Shown here in pieces: positions 47,901-62,343 of a stretch of 64,000 nucleotides of DNA; the first letter of the stretch is position 1, and every line of letters begins with the position of its first letter. The notes beneath the pieces are model-generated. The model saw only the letters and a list, made by a program, of their open reading frames with translations. It ran no database searches and was not told the DNA's origin. Made by a program: the position numbers and the translations under genes. Location of the stretch: assembly GCA_013433145.1 (NCBI GenBank), contig CM024172.1, forward strand, positions 5,093,213 to 5,157,212, written 5' to 3'. This DNA comes from Ascaris suum (taxonomy: Eukaryota > Nematoda > Chromadorea > Rhabditida > Ascarididae).

Positions 47901-50900
47901 CAGGACTGGATTTTCACACATCCGCAAGATCTGATAATATTGCACCCTGTGGACTTTACTGCAGGGAAAGTAACCATGCTTCAATAATTGCCTCAGAATC
48001 ACAGGAAGTTGTAGCCAGGTGGGTTTTATTCGGGATTGTGTGGTGCTTCAAGTTTCAAATCTGTTTATGAAGTTCATCGAAAAAGGGATTATAGCTCAGA
48101 CTTGGTTTGATTTATATAGGCCACTTTCTGAAATATTACAATGAATTGAACACGTTTGAGGTTGAAATAAAATTTGAATATGAGAAACGTTGTGCAGTCG
48201 GAATATTCGAACGAATAGCACGATGACTGAGGGGACATCGCAAGCGGATAGCATGTGCGCGCTAGGCGGCACTAATATGTTCGGTTAGCAAAGGGCTTTT
48301 GGGCTTTTTTTTAATCCTCGGGATGGATGCGTGCATTCTAACGTTTGACTGGTCGTGAGCCTACATCCATGAAGCTTGCCAAAAGCCAAAAAGCTTCCAA
48401 ATAGTGGTGGTGGTGAGGTGCATATAATGACACTGCATCCACAAGAGGGAATGAAATTTCTCACAGGGAACTGAGGATTGCTAGAAGGCGTGAGGGAAGA
48501 AGGCCAAATTCCTCTAACAACCCAAAAATTTCGTGTAAAATTCGTCTCTGCAAGCATTTTTCCGATGGTTTGTTCAGGGGTGTTGCCCATTTGCTCCATT
48601 TTTGGGGTGGGCATGATGGTGACAGGTAATCATTATCAAAGAGAGACATAGGAACTATGTGCATTTCATGGAGGGGATCATCCCAAAATAGGATGAGTGG
48701 TAGCAAGGTTGAGCGCAGGTGGAAGAGAAAATATGCAAGGATTGACGGTTTATGCGCTCTCTACAATGCGACGTGCAAACACTAGTTGAATGGAAATGAG
48801 GATTAAAACGCTGCATCGATAAAGCAGTCGCTGTGCATTCTCGTGTCTCCCTCTTTCTCAAGCAACTCTTCCATTCTTTTCCTCATTCTTTCATCCATTT
48901 TTGCACTCAGGATAACTACACTAAAATTCTGTAAACATTCTGCAGGTAAATTTCTTCCTCTTGGTTTTTTCCTTCGTAAACGTCGTCGTTTTATTTTAGC
49001 AAGCTGTTTACCTTGATAGCAATTGCGCGGTGAATATTCTCAATTACCTGGTGCGCTTCTGTTTGAACAAATTCACTAGAAAGTGGAGGTTTCGGGTATT
49101 ATGTGTGGTCAGTACTGTTGATTGCTCCTTATAAAGAGGGTGGTGACTTTTATTATTGTCAGCGATGGGACGACTACTGCAGTGTGATGCTTTCTTTTGC
49201 AATTTTTCGTTCCCCTGTTTGGAGTTTCTCTTTAATTTTTCATGGATTTACACTTTGAATTCTCGGTGTCGTTTCCCTGCTGATAGATTGCTTCTTCTCC
49301 CATTTTTTGTTTCGTTTCGTTGCTGAGTAAATAAAACGAGCAGCACGAGATGTAATCCGCAATAATTGTTTGTAGACGTATGTGTTGCCATCGAAGTAAT
49401 TGCTTGAATTTAAGCGCTGCATCTTTCAAAGGAATGTGGATTCGGCGATCGCTCACTTAGATCATGTGGGAGAACTTAATTTCAGTCCGCTTCTTGTGCC
49501 GTAAATTCGACGGCACCATCGGCATTGGGAAGCGCTATTCCTTGATGGGAGCTAAACGCAGCTTTTAAATGCCACAACTGTAATCTTCTATAGCTTTCAT
49601 TCGTAGATTATTCGGTGATTATCGACTGGGATGTTCTGATGAAACGAAACAACATTCATAGCGAGATGTAGCTTATCGCAATTACCGCTCGAAGAGAAGT
49701 AGCTTAACTTATCGCAGTTGTGCTAGAAGTACTGATTTCCTAACACTAATGAGTCCTCTCAGTGACGTATAAAAAAATTAGAGTATTTGTTTTCTCTTGT
49801 ACGATGGGACGTCGACGTCGAAAATTGACAGTCTTTGAAAAAAAAAATTGATTGACCTATAAGAGGAAAATGAAAATAGCGTGCTAGAGTGCTGCTTACT
49901 ACTGACATTACTTCTAGCAAGATCTGCACATCGCACACGAAGTTCACTAAATGAGGAAGGGTATGTGGGTTACTGCTTTTGAACGCGTCACGTGCTTTTC
50001 CTTCATCTTCCACCTTTTTCCTCACTTGCTGTGAAACGCATCACGTTGATAGGTTCTTGAACGAAAAAATGACGAAAGAATACACATCGGTGAATTGGAG
50101 GACACGGATTTATCGGAGGAGGCGCGCTGAGGTTTGCCTTTAGGCGATGCACTAACGCATTTTCTGGATGCAGTGATGGCTAGAATGAACTTATTATGGA
50201 GCGCTGTTAATGCCTTTGAAATCTCATTTATTTTATGTCTATTAGAATGCTTACTTCTATATGCCATAGCGTTACGATGCTGTTGCTTTCTGCACGATTA
50301 GTGATGGTGCCATAAGAATGGGGTATTACCATGTTACCACACGCTCCCTGTCTTCCCCCTCTGTTTTAGATGACATACAAATAAAAGGGAATAATAGGTG
50401 AGAAAGGACCTATCATTACTTCTTACTCATTACTGTCATCTGTTCAGTGAAGGGCGTTATGCGGTTATGAGGAGTTATACGCTGACGTACGAGGACGGCA
50501 CAGCGAAAGAAGTTAGAGCTAGCCGTGAATGAATGATTTACTATAGGAGGGCATTCAAGTACGCGGCGTTTTGTAACTATGGATAAGTGTTTCGATTATG
50601 CGAATCTCGCCACTCGAAAGGTCACCCGTATAGTTGCGCTTCCGGTTGTGGACTGAACCTTGAAACATGCGTACGCCATGGATGAAGTGTGATAATCTCT
50701 GAAGGGTATTGAGGACAAATCCAGAACTTTAAAAAATGTCGATGAAATATCCAATTGTTGCGTTTGGTTCTTCGCTGAGTTTAATCGCAGAGAAATTTCT
50801 AACGTGTGAAACATTTCTCATCAACGCCATTCATAAAAGAACATTTATCGGCCGAATAATTGGCAAGCGACCGCAAAGATTGGAATTTTTTCCCATAATT

Positions 50901-53900
50901 TTCACTTTCGTCATTTGGGAAGTTGGAAACTTTTGAAACAATCGACATACTTTGCAGCGAGGGGGGAGGAAGGGGAGCGTGTGCATCCCAGACTTGCGTT
51001 ACAAATATTTTTACAGCTTACTGGATCTTCATATGGCACAAATCTTGCTGAATTAAATTACCAACGAAAATTTATAAAAATAAAGCAAGAGGTATTTCAG
51101 CAGGTTTGCAAGTCGAAGTCGAGAATATCATTTGCAGAGGAAAATGTGTTTTGCTCGTTAGCGGTAATAGGTTCCAAGGGAAATTTGTTTGTATATGCGC
51201 ACACTGATCGCTTAGCTTTATGGAAGTGGTCAGCGGCACCAAAATTGGGGGCACGTGCTGCACTCGTTTATATATTGCCTCGCGTAATTTGAGAAGTGTT
51301 GCTTTGGCAGCGCCGTGCAGAAAGGGTCCGTTCGACCCTTCATCGCACCCCCAATTCGACATTCGATAGCGAGCTATGGCGCATCGCAGCACCACTTAAA
51401 TAAGTCTTCTGTGTTTATTATCAGTGGGACGGATTGATTATTTCAAAAGCACCCTTTTAATCATGTAAAGTATTGATGAAAGTTGCAATGGACAACGTTA
51501 AGCCTCGTTCGGAATAAACAATGTTTGTTACATTTCTAGCAAAGAGTAGGTTCTCATGGAGTGTGGACCACTGTCCATAATCTGTAAATGATTGCTGCTT
51601 GCTTAGTATTGCTGTCGATGTGAATTAGGGCAGGGAGCTTCAATTGGCGCAGTATCGATGTTTAACCTTAATAGCCTTATGTCTCATAGGTACTCGAAGA
51701 AGCATTACTCTGGGATGTGTACACGAATTTTGAATTGAGGTGACAACGTCCACTTAACTCATTAAGTTTTTATTAGGCTTGCACCAATAGGAATATGCAA
51801 ATATAGAAGAGATTAAGGGGGATTCAGATCGGGGACTGTAGAGGAGATTGATCTTAGTGTTTTTTTTTTTTGTCTAGGCAACTAAGTGGATTAGCGCTGT
51901 GCGATTGTCGTGAACGAAGGAGAGGGGGGTTGTCAGTGACGTGTGACCGTGCTGTGCTGTGCTGTGCCATCATGCGCGACCCAATGCCGCTTGCTAATGA
52001 GCAATTCGGAAGTGGCAGGCGAATCAAAAGGTTGCTAGTGTGATCCCTATTTCTGCGATGCTTCCAGAATGTCTTTTTAAGGGTACGTGCTTGGAACGAC
52101 AATATTCCCAGCTCTGCAAGCTTGCTGAACGAACTCAATGATATTTACTATATGGTAATTAAAACACTGCATCATAATATCGCTTGCAATGTCTGTATTA
52201 ATGATATAAGCAGATGAGCAGATGAATGACATTCGTTTTTTAACTTCTGAAGTGTTTCAGAATGGTAGGCGATCAGGTGAGGGATCACCATGTTACCGCG
52301 TGAATAAGTACGCAAACTTGACTGACGAAATGATTAACGTGTCGGTCACTAGAGGAAGTTCCAAAAAATTTCTAGTTTCGGTTGGCAAGGCAATTAAGAT
52401 CTATTCATCTGTCTCAGTGCTAATGCAGCAGGCACATAATCGATCAGCGAATACATAGACAAACGTACTTAACACAATTTTTCACGCACAGTAAATAATG
52501 CAATGTTTTTGTAGCTCGTTGTCAGGGTAGTGGTGCTTATGACGCAGTAAATATGAGGTGCAGTTTGCGACATTCAAAAGTGCAGTTGCACGAATGACAC
52601 TCATAATTTTTTTGATGAGGATGAGCAAAGTCTATCGTGGCTCGTGGCACCATAACAATGAACTACGAGAAATAAGGGAGGAGATACGGTGTTGTTTTTG
52701 GCAGTCATACATATACAGTAACATTCATTTCCTACGTATTACCTTTCTTTTTCCATGTCGTCTGCTGAAACTGGGAGTAGATGGATAAACGGTCAATCGT
52801 TTTTGATGATTTTTGAAGGAGTGAAGGCTATCTAATCGATGCGCAATCATGAGTTGGTCATAGTCGCCAGTAGAAACGAAAATAACAGGAAATTAAATGG
52901 AACGCGTGGGACGGCAATTTTCTCGAGAAATAAAACAGATGAATATTTCGGAGTCATCGGAGAGAATATTATCAAGATAGAGTGGCATCACGTTTTGTTT
53001 GATATATTTGTGCATTACTGGATAGCATGAATGAAAATGCAGCGCAGTGACTTCAATCTTCTAATATCGTCAAAGATGATGCCGCATTAGGAACGACAGG
53101 CGGCATCTAAAGTCATCATTAATGGTCGTATTCCTAAGTATTTTTGGAGTATTTGGAGGCTCAATTAAAGACTGACTCGTTGACGGGCACACACTCTATG
53201 CGTTCTCTTTTTAGAAGCGTCTCAACGAGGAAATGTCGTTCTCATTAACTGGCTTATATCCCTGCTATTAGCACTATGAATTCTACTGTCTTATCCATCC
53301 AACAACTGTACACTCCCACACTATTGATAGGTTCTTCCAAAAACAGCAAAAGAAATTTCATACAGTGCAGTGGGGGATGGTTTTAGGATGCTGCCGCTCA
53401 CATGCATAACCGCTCTCTTTCGCTCTATTCGGGAGCTGTTTCAGCCTCTCACGAGTATGTTTCTTTGCAGCGGAAGACGCCAGTAATTGAGGGGTCCAAA
53501 TTCCCGTCGCAATTTGGAGGCCAAACTTGGAAAGGAAGGAAAAAGATTTATTTGCTGAATTAGCTATTATCAACAAAAAAACTATCATCGAAGAAATCCT
53601 GTTCCATATATTCACTGTCACAGGAAGCATGCAAAGACCAATTTCCCATCACTTAAAATGCTCATAATGTTTATTCTGATACGCTTGAGGAGGCACATAA
53701 AACAATAACATAATATTGGATGTTGGCAAAAATGGAAGTCATCATTTTCGTACATTTCATTGAACATGAGAGAATGAAGCGAGAAATGAGTAGCTTAGGC
53801 GAAGATTTTACTGATTGTTGCTTGTATGAAATTCAGAAAATACGGTTTTTTCAGATTGAAGAACAACTGTCATAGTAATGGGGAGTGTGTGGGAAATAAC

Positions 53901-56900
53901 AGGGTGAGATTAACGTATAATGGAGAAAAAAGATGTCGAGAAATTGGCACGAGTGATTGAGATTCCTTAGGTCATTACCAGGATTGCCTAGATGCAGATA
54001 CGCCACTGAGGAAAAGGCCCTCGATTTTCTTTTCTTAATTCAGCGATTAGGAGCGCTTTTTATCGCAAGATCGTTCTCTGGTGGTTCTCCTCCAGTCTAT
54101 CCCTCCTAGTCGTCCCATTCAAAGGAGGACTAATTAACTAAGTGGAAGGGTTTCATGAGAAATGGACAGAATAGTTATCGTTTTGATTTCACGAAGTGTG
54201 ATTTACATGTCCTGCATGGATATTTCAATGGAGGGGTGGGTGTTTCTGATGGTAATCCCCAATAGAAAGATATTTTTGCAGTTATGAATGTGACTAAGAA
54301 TAAGGGTGGTGAGGCAAACAGGTAAGGAGAAACATAGTTCCACGAGTGAAGTAATCAAAATGCTCTAAAGGCGGTTATATGAGAAGCGACATCAGAGGCG
54401 ACAAGCAGTAGTGGGGTGCGAGAGCGCGTGTGAGGGAGGGAGAGGCGGGCAAGTAGTAGCAGCTAACAGAGCCTTGTGTTTCTTTCTTTCGGTGCACCAT
54501 GTGGCAGAAGTAATATGCATAGGAAGGGGGAGGAGTGTGCCTCGTGTAAACTGCTGGTTGACAGAGGGTGCACGCCCTATGCACGGTGTGGTCTGGCAGC
54601 CAGAAAGAGCTATGTTGCTGCAGACATGATTGACGGGTGATGTTGTGCTCGTTGAACCCGTAAATGCAACCATTTCAGTGAACTTGGCTTCATGCTCATT
54701 ACTGATAATCGGCACAACATTTGATGAATGGGCTGTATGTGCGAATGCTTTCAACCTAAGCGACATATCTGACCGAGGTTGATGAATGCCACATAAAGAA
54801 ACAAGTGAAACATATTTCTTCGATCAAGTGAGTGTGAAGCTCAAGTAGAATTAAGGAAGATTTCTTAGTCGTTATAAACGAGTGAAATGAGCAGAAGAAA
54901 TTCTGAATTTGAAGATAATTCATTTTTGCATCTTCCTTTCATTCTTCTTCAAAATTATTTTCGATCTATGCAGAGGAAATAATCGATTTGATTGCCCTGG
55001 CGGAAAAGAATATTGATCAGTTTATCACTGAATCCTAAGGACATATTCACTTTCATAACGAGTCAGTTAAACTCACTGATGCTCAGAAATTTTCCTCGAA
55101 AGTACTCTTTGACAGATTAAAGACTGGTTCTTTTTGTGCATCTTTCTTTGCACACCGTCACAATTTGGTGTGCAATCCTTAATCGTCTCTCGCGTACTTG
55201 TGATTTTTTAACGTGATCGTGTACTTCTTCTAAGGAATACTGAATCTTCCTCTCCTTTTTGACAAGGATGTGCCTTTCATCTCTACTTTACAAAAAAAAC
55301 AGTCTACTGAACTTGGGCCTTCCACCCGTAATGAGTGTATTATGACCACTAGCGACTTCTTTGTGGACAAGTCTGGGAAAAATCATTTCTATCATGTGGG
55401 AAGTGCCAATTAAATGATTCAACAGCTATGCAGATGTCGATCGCAGGTTTGCAGTGCTGCAACGAGCATTAATGCAGAAGCAGTTCGCAGTGAGGCGAAA
55501 AGTGTTGGGAGATTGCCGCTTGCGTGCTGCGTGATGTGCGGGGAGCTGAATTTGGAGGGGCATTGAGTAGTGAAGCACTACTCTTCCGGTCGATGCTCTT
55601 TCGCTACCCTCTACTGACCACTCTCTGAAGACATCGTCAATTACGTGGTGCGCACTATGCATTGCATTCAAAACATGCGTACACTTGTATGGTCAGTACG
55701 AAGGGGTTGAAGGTCTATATAGCGAGAGAGTGAGGAAGAGGTGTCGTTAGGTGAGTTGCCGGTAACATGGAAGTCGTTTCTTCGAGCGCTCGGACGTGAT
55801 CGGCAGTATTGTTGTGCAGTGAATGCCTGTCGATCAGAGAGGGGATGTGTTAAGTGTCAGTAATGCATAGTTGAAAGTACACATTATTCATCGTTGAAGC
55901 ACTTGGATTCAGTTTTGGAAACAACGCCGCAGATATTCAGCTCTATAAAGCCGAATATGTGGTAACTTCTGTTTAGCAATAGGGGGCTGCCATCGTCCTT
56001 GCACGATAACCGTACAATCCGACTACGGCTTCCGGAAGTGATAATTTTTCAGTGAGCGAACGGGCCCAATTTTCCTTTCTTTTTCTTTGGGAGGTAGAAG
56101 AAGGAACCAAAAACATATTTTTGGCTGCAGAAAGAAAGAGTCAGTGTTTCTCTGGTTTATTGAATTAATGACTTTTATATGTTCGTTGATTTCATTATAC
56201 GCTGTCATCGAACAGCTTACTTTCATTCATCCAAAAATCAGCCTCAAATTATTTGCCTCGAATAAGTCCTTGGTTGTGGGACTATAGGAGAGTTTTTTCG
56301 CGCATCTTATTTGAGATGGTCATTTTATAAGAAAGTCTGTGAGCATTTTTTGTTAGAATTGCCTTTCGCTAATATAGTAAAAAACCAACATAGAAGATAT
56401 ATTCAGCGTTTTAAGCGTATTTGAGATGTATTCATTCATATTTCATACCATTTGATAAAAAATTGTTTTATTTACTTGCAAGAATGCTCTTTCTTAGGTG
56501 AGCATTTACTAAATATAACAAAGAAACAAAGGAATCCTGCGATATAATGCATAAAACAGCCACTAAATAACCGAATCGATTCAAAGAGTACAATATTGAA
56601 GTTGTTTTGCAAAAAAAACAGCTTACCGTCTTTGACGTTTTCGTCCATATTGTCGGAATAGGCTGATGTTATTGACTTTGATGAGCCATTTAACGTCTGT
56701 CAATAAGGTAATTATTTGTATTGCAATAGCAGTTATTAGGTTGCCTTGTTTGCGAGCAGAGTCGTCGTATTGTGCTGCAAGCGATCGCCGTTGCGTTTTG
56801 GGATCGTTAATTGAATCGTGAGGCACTTGAGTGCTTCAAAATGAGTTGTGCAGCGATCGAGAAGCAATAAAGACGGAAGAGAGGCAACGGAGAAGAATGC

Positions 56901-57264
56901 GACACTCGGTTCGGGAACCAACGTGGGAATCGAGCCAGAGAAGCGACAAATACGGACCGCACGGCAATATGCTTACCCGATAAAGGAAACGCTATGTTGA
57001 CTGCACTGCTGCTTACGCGGGGAATCGCGGCCGCCGGCCGACGCGTGCTGCACACTTCGGATTGCAGACGTAGTACTCACTCTCTCAGCATGCCATCTTG
57101 GCAGCCAACCATGGCTATACATTTTATTAAGCCTCTTGATGACCATCAGCTTTGGAGACTCGAGGTGATAGTGTTCGACAAATACGGTGGGATTAGGACA
57201 TCACTGGATCGTCTGCAATCACTTTGCGCTGCATTGGACGCGTCCACTACCTCTCGCCAATGTA

Positions 57265-57343
<79 letters not shown>

Positions 57344-60300
57344 AGAAATGAAGTGTATCGGTTATGCAATGAAGCAAGGTATTGCAAACGGTGCAGTTTT
57401 CAGCTTTTTTTCTGTTTACCACTATTCTGATGCATATCTAAATTGTTTCATGTTAGTAGTGAGTGGAAATACTGTGCACGATGCAACAAGTCAAATATTT
57501 GTGTATTGGAGAAGGTATTGTTTTTGCGCATTCCTGACAGGTCTTTTCTCGGTCTCTGTTTATAATACCTCCACAACAGCGTCAATGAATAAAGTATTTT
57601 CACCTTTCATGCAGTTTTGCCACGGAGAGTGCTGTGCATAATTGCAGCAATTATCTCACTGGTGAGTGGGAATTATTGCTAATGAAATATTAACTAAAGC
57701 GAGTGAGTGATGCTGACTGACCTAGACATACGAAATGATCACTCTTGATTGGGCAGCAGAGTGACAGATGCACTATTTTAGGTACCTTTTTCTGATTGTG
57801 CATTAAAAAGCGTTCCACACAAATTGAGGGGCAACTTTTTTCATGAGCGTTTTCCTCATCCGGTTTTATGGCCTTTTGATTGAATTCATCCGTAAATGGG
57901 TGCTGATCGATTTTTCAGTCAATCGTATATTCTAGCAGTAATACATTCTGCAAAGTGGCAAGTGAATCGAACTATCGCATAGGTCGTGAGGGAGCATTAT
58001 TTTGGCTATTAGATTGCCTCTATTTAAATTCATAGTCATTAGGTTGTTTTCCGCTTATATCTTCGCTCACGGTGGTCGCGAAAAATCGTAAATGAAAGAC
58101 GGGTACGTTAAGCATAATTGTTTGCAGTTATCAAGCTGCAAACAAGGGAAAGCATAATTCTTTAAATTTGCTGACAGTAATGCAGTTATCGAAAAAGAGT
58201 TCCTTACGACAATGCAAACAATTTGCTTTAATAAGCAAGCAGCGCTGAAAACCTCAGCGGTTGTTGCTTTTTATTAATTATTCTACTCTATAAAAAGTGA
58301 ATGAGAAGAAGTGGTAGCAGAATAAATAAAGGAATAAACCATGCCATCTAGGATTGATGACTTTATTCGCGAGCAAATGTCACATGAAGCAATGGTCGGT
58401 TATTCCTTGGAAACATATCAGCACAACTGTGCCGCGCAATGTAACAGTAAAATATTTGTTAGGAAAGCAGATGGGAAGTGGGCATTTGTTGATGCTTTGG
58501 CGCATTGCAAGTAATCGCAGGTTAAAGATCACTGCCGGACTCACACCTTACGTAATTTGGCATCTCATAAATAACCATCGGACGGTGCGCTTGCAAGTGG
58601 TGTCACGCCGCCCGCTTCGAAGAGTGTAAACTCGCAGATGTGACTTGCAGCTGCCACTAGCAGCGTTGTATATTTGTTTCATTTTGGTGCGGCGCTTTAA
58701 TTTATTGTTTTTGCGAAAATGGGTTAATGTAAGATACCTTTTAGGCAAATTTTTTGCAGCACTACGGAACTGTTAAGCCAAGTTGTTTTATCTCTATTAT
58801 GGTGTGGAATAGGATCTGTTTGAGTAAATTGTGAGTTGTTTGCAGAAAGTTGAGAAAGTATTGCCTGAAGATCATCTCATAGACGGTGCTATCTGGAGGA
58901 AAGTCGATTATGCGGTCTTTTGGCGTTTATGTTTCTTTATTTGAATATGGGTCAGTGCAAACGGGATCTTTTGTGTATCAGTTTGAGGAGGGGACATTTA
59001 TATGTAGCGTTCGAATGTAAAAAATCTTCAACTCGTATCAAACATTCGTTGAAAGAGCGACGAAGATGTATTGGCAGCCATAATGATGTAGATTGATGCG
59101 TTTGCGAGGCATATGTGATTAGCGAGATTTATAGAAGTTGTTGTTGGAGTGCATTGGGCAACGCATTAGTATAACGGGTCGTATAAATGTAATGGACACG
59201 TTGTATCACTCGGAGAGGATTGCCTGAACTAGAGGAAGGCAGTCTCGATTGAACGTAATTATAGTTGCTCGCTGGGCAGCGAGCAACACAGATTATTCGA
59301 ATTGAGCGCAGCACTCGTGATGAGCTACTCCAAATATGGCTGCAGCATAGCTACTGTGTTGTGTAAATCCCCTCTCCTTCGTGCGTTTCCACTACCACTC
59401 TTAAAAACTGTTTTTGGATCAAGGGTAATAAGTGGAAGGTTTTCGATTGCTATTTATTTCGTGAACATAACTGATGATGCGTTGTGCTTGGTCACGGGCT
59501 GAAGTAACACCTTCGAAGATTTTTTGAAGAAGAACTGGCAATAAATAAGTGTTATTAAGACTGGCAGATTGAAAGACCTGCTTTAGAGAGTAGCGGAGGG
59601 GCAGCGAAAGATGTGCATTACGTTATGGCATTTTGACGGATAAAAATGGCACCGTTTAAAAGGGAATAGATTTATGGTTGGTGCAAGCACTAATCACTAA
59701 ACATAAGTAGAGTTGAGCAAGAATCGAATAACTTTGCTCTTAGTAAACGGACGTTTATAATGCATTAAGTGTTAGCTAACTGTGAAAGATTAATTGCGTT
59801 GTGTTTTTTTCCGCTCACTGCATTTCTTTTCTCAAGAGGAAAACGTTTCAGATGCTATATTCTTCTCAAGTTAAGTTGTTAGTTTTTTGGGAGCGGTAGG
59901 CGTGTTCGGTGAATGCTTATCAGCCTTTTGTTAAAGCTGTTGAATGATGCTGATCGATAATATTACAATTGCAACCATAGATCCTAATTCGTTTGCTTAC
60001 GCTCTCTAGAGAAATGACACCCGACCGTTGATAGTACCACTAAGCTGTTCAAGTTTTGAAGTGTTATACTCTGTTACAGATTTTTATGCACTTCCTTATT
60101 AAGCAATCTTCAAAATGCAGTGTGGTCGTACTTGATAGTTTCGTTTTATTGAAACTGCTTTTAGGAAGTGCATTCAATCGTTGAAGATCTCTCAGTGCGT
60201 TTGGGTAATCTTGGTGACAAATGGCTGCACGCATCGGCAAGCAAACCAAAGTATTTCGAGTTCACGCCTATCGAGTTACATGCCATAACAGAACGGATGA

Positions 60301-62266
60301 AGCTGGCTGAGCCGACTGCAAACGGTTTTACGTTGCAACCTTTTTGGCTGTTCCTTTTTCTAAAACTGTCTGAGACGAGGATTAGTTAACTTAATGACAT
60401 CTACCACTGGGGGGGGGGGGGGGGGTGGTGGGGTGGTGCTGAACAAGTTTTCTTTTTGTAGAGCTCTCGGCAGTTAGAGTAAGATTGAAAAAATAGATTG
60501 GTTCCTGAAAAGTTGACAAGACAAATGAAGGCAGTGATTTCTGTTATCGAGATGGAATGGAGAGAAAAAAATGAGGCCAAAGATCCTTATAGTGACGTAT
60601 AATTGCACTAGTTTCTAGTGTGGCCAAAGCAGAGGTAAGGCTATGTTCGTTGCGCTGAAAAATAATCGCTCCAGAATTTGCGACGTTGAGTTCCATTCAG
60701 AGCAGAGCTTCGAGGGGGCGGCTCTCTTGCATACTTGCAGCGCTCGTTATTGGCCCTCTCTCCCAAACGTTTCCTGAAATTTAGAAATCGCAATGAATCC
60801 CCTCTCGTTTTTAATTATTATGGAGGTAATTTAGCAAGCACATGCGCTTTATTTAAAAAATATTTTGGAGTTGCAAAAATTTATTCCGGTAGGAGCAGAA
60901 ATAAGGTATCCTTAGATATGTATGCGTCCTGAAAATCTCGGGGCATTGCAAGGTTAGTTTGCCAGATAGCGATCTATGCGACAGTAGTTCCTTTCAACTT
61001 TTGTAGTACTTTGTGAAATTCGTTCTCTGCGAAGACGAGCGAACAAGTGGCATGTAAAGAAGAGACCACTCTAGTTGAGGGGAAATGAATTATTGTTTCA
61101 TTTTCAGTGGGAAATGAGCTGCTCTGCCGAAATGGTTTTCTTTTAATAAAGCGAGGTTGATTTGTAAACAAAATCGGCTTATCTCGTCCTTACGATCCTT
61201 TTATTTAATTCAGAGGCGCAATCCATAACGAAATTAAATCGCAACACAAATGCCTGCGCCGTATTGATACAACGCTGCACCATCAGAGTATTCTGACTTA
61301 GGCTGCTTGCATTAAGTGCACCGAAACGATAACATTGGCAACAATAAGTGATGATGTCATATATCTGTTCAGGTGACGTGCACGCGGATGTGGCGAATTA
61401 TGTGGAATTTCTTCACCGAGTACATAATATCAAAGTACGGGGTATGCGTGGATATGTTGGCACATCGAATATCGTTTGGAATTCCTTGCCCTTTAGTCTG
61501 CAATTATGTAAAAATCTCTTAGCGTTATGGGTGAGTGCTATCTCTATTTGCAGTTTTCGATTCGTTTTCGGTCAGCTGTTGCAACAAAACGTGAGAGGTT
61601 TACTATTATTCAGTTAGATCGAACACCCAAGATGCGAACGAATACAAAGGTTTGTCGGGGATATCGTTGCGGTGCAATGAAACAACAAGCATTGGTCCAT
61701 AAAACAAATAATTTCAATATTGAGGCTTGCAGAGGGTGCTGCCTCGTCTATAGCGCAATTCACTGCATCCAGTTGCAAGTAACCAACTGTTTTTCTACTC
61801 TTACATAGGAATAGTTGATGACGCATAAGTTGCACATGAGAAAGGTGTAAAATCTGGTGCATCCGGTATAATTTAATAAGAGGAGTTAAAAGAACACGAA
61901 GATATGAGGGAAAGTTGATTTCAAAATATGCGTTCAGAAGAGATATTCCCTTCTTTTAAAGGTATCTGTTCAAAGATGGTGTCTCTGTTGCATTATTGCA
62001 CTGTCCCACTGGCGTCTTTGTAGTTTTATTTCCTGCTAGGTTTTTTTTTTCTTTTTTTCTTTTTTTAAAGGAAGATATGCGAGCGCGCATTGTGCGACGA
62101 AGACTTCTTCAGTTTTTGGTTCCGTTTCCATCATGAGACCACAACTGGGGTGACACCAAACATTATCCTTGCTCGCGTAATTTACACTATTTCACAGTTT
62201 CGCATCCGTGTGATTCTCTTTGCCGATGGGCTGATACTTGGAGGCATTTGAGGCATACATTTTCAC

Positions 62267-62343
<77 letters not shown>

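Noticed and set aside
50915..51292. 125-codon plus-strand ORF overlapping a 107-codon minus-strand ORF
   Set aside because: Mutually overlapping frames with no domain or conserved motif; no splice or start-context support.
54392..54766. 124-codon minus-strand ORF rich in Thr, Ser, Pro and His
   Set aside because: Arises from GC-skewed low-complexity DNA; it overlaps other open frames and has no recognisable features.
58354..58629. 91-codon plus ORF overlapping the 57-codon ORF at 58341
   Set aside because: Less protein-like composition and no splice support; at most one of the two overlapping frames could be coding.
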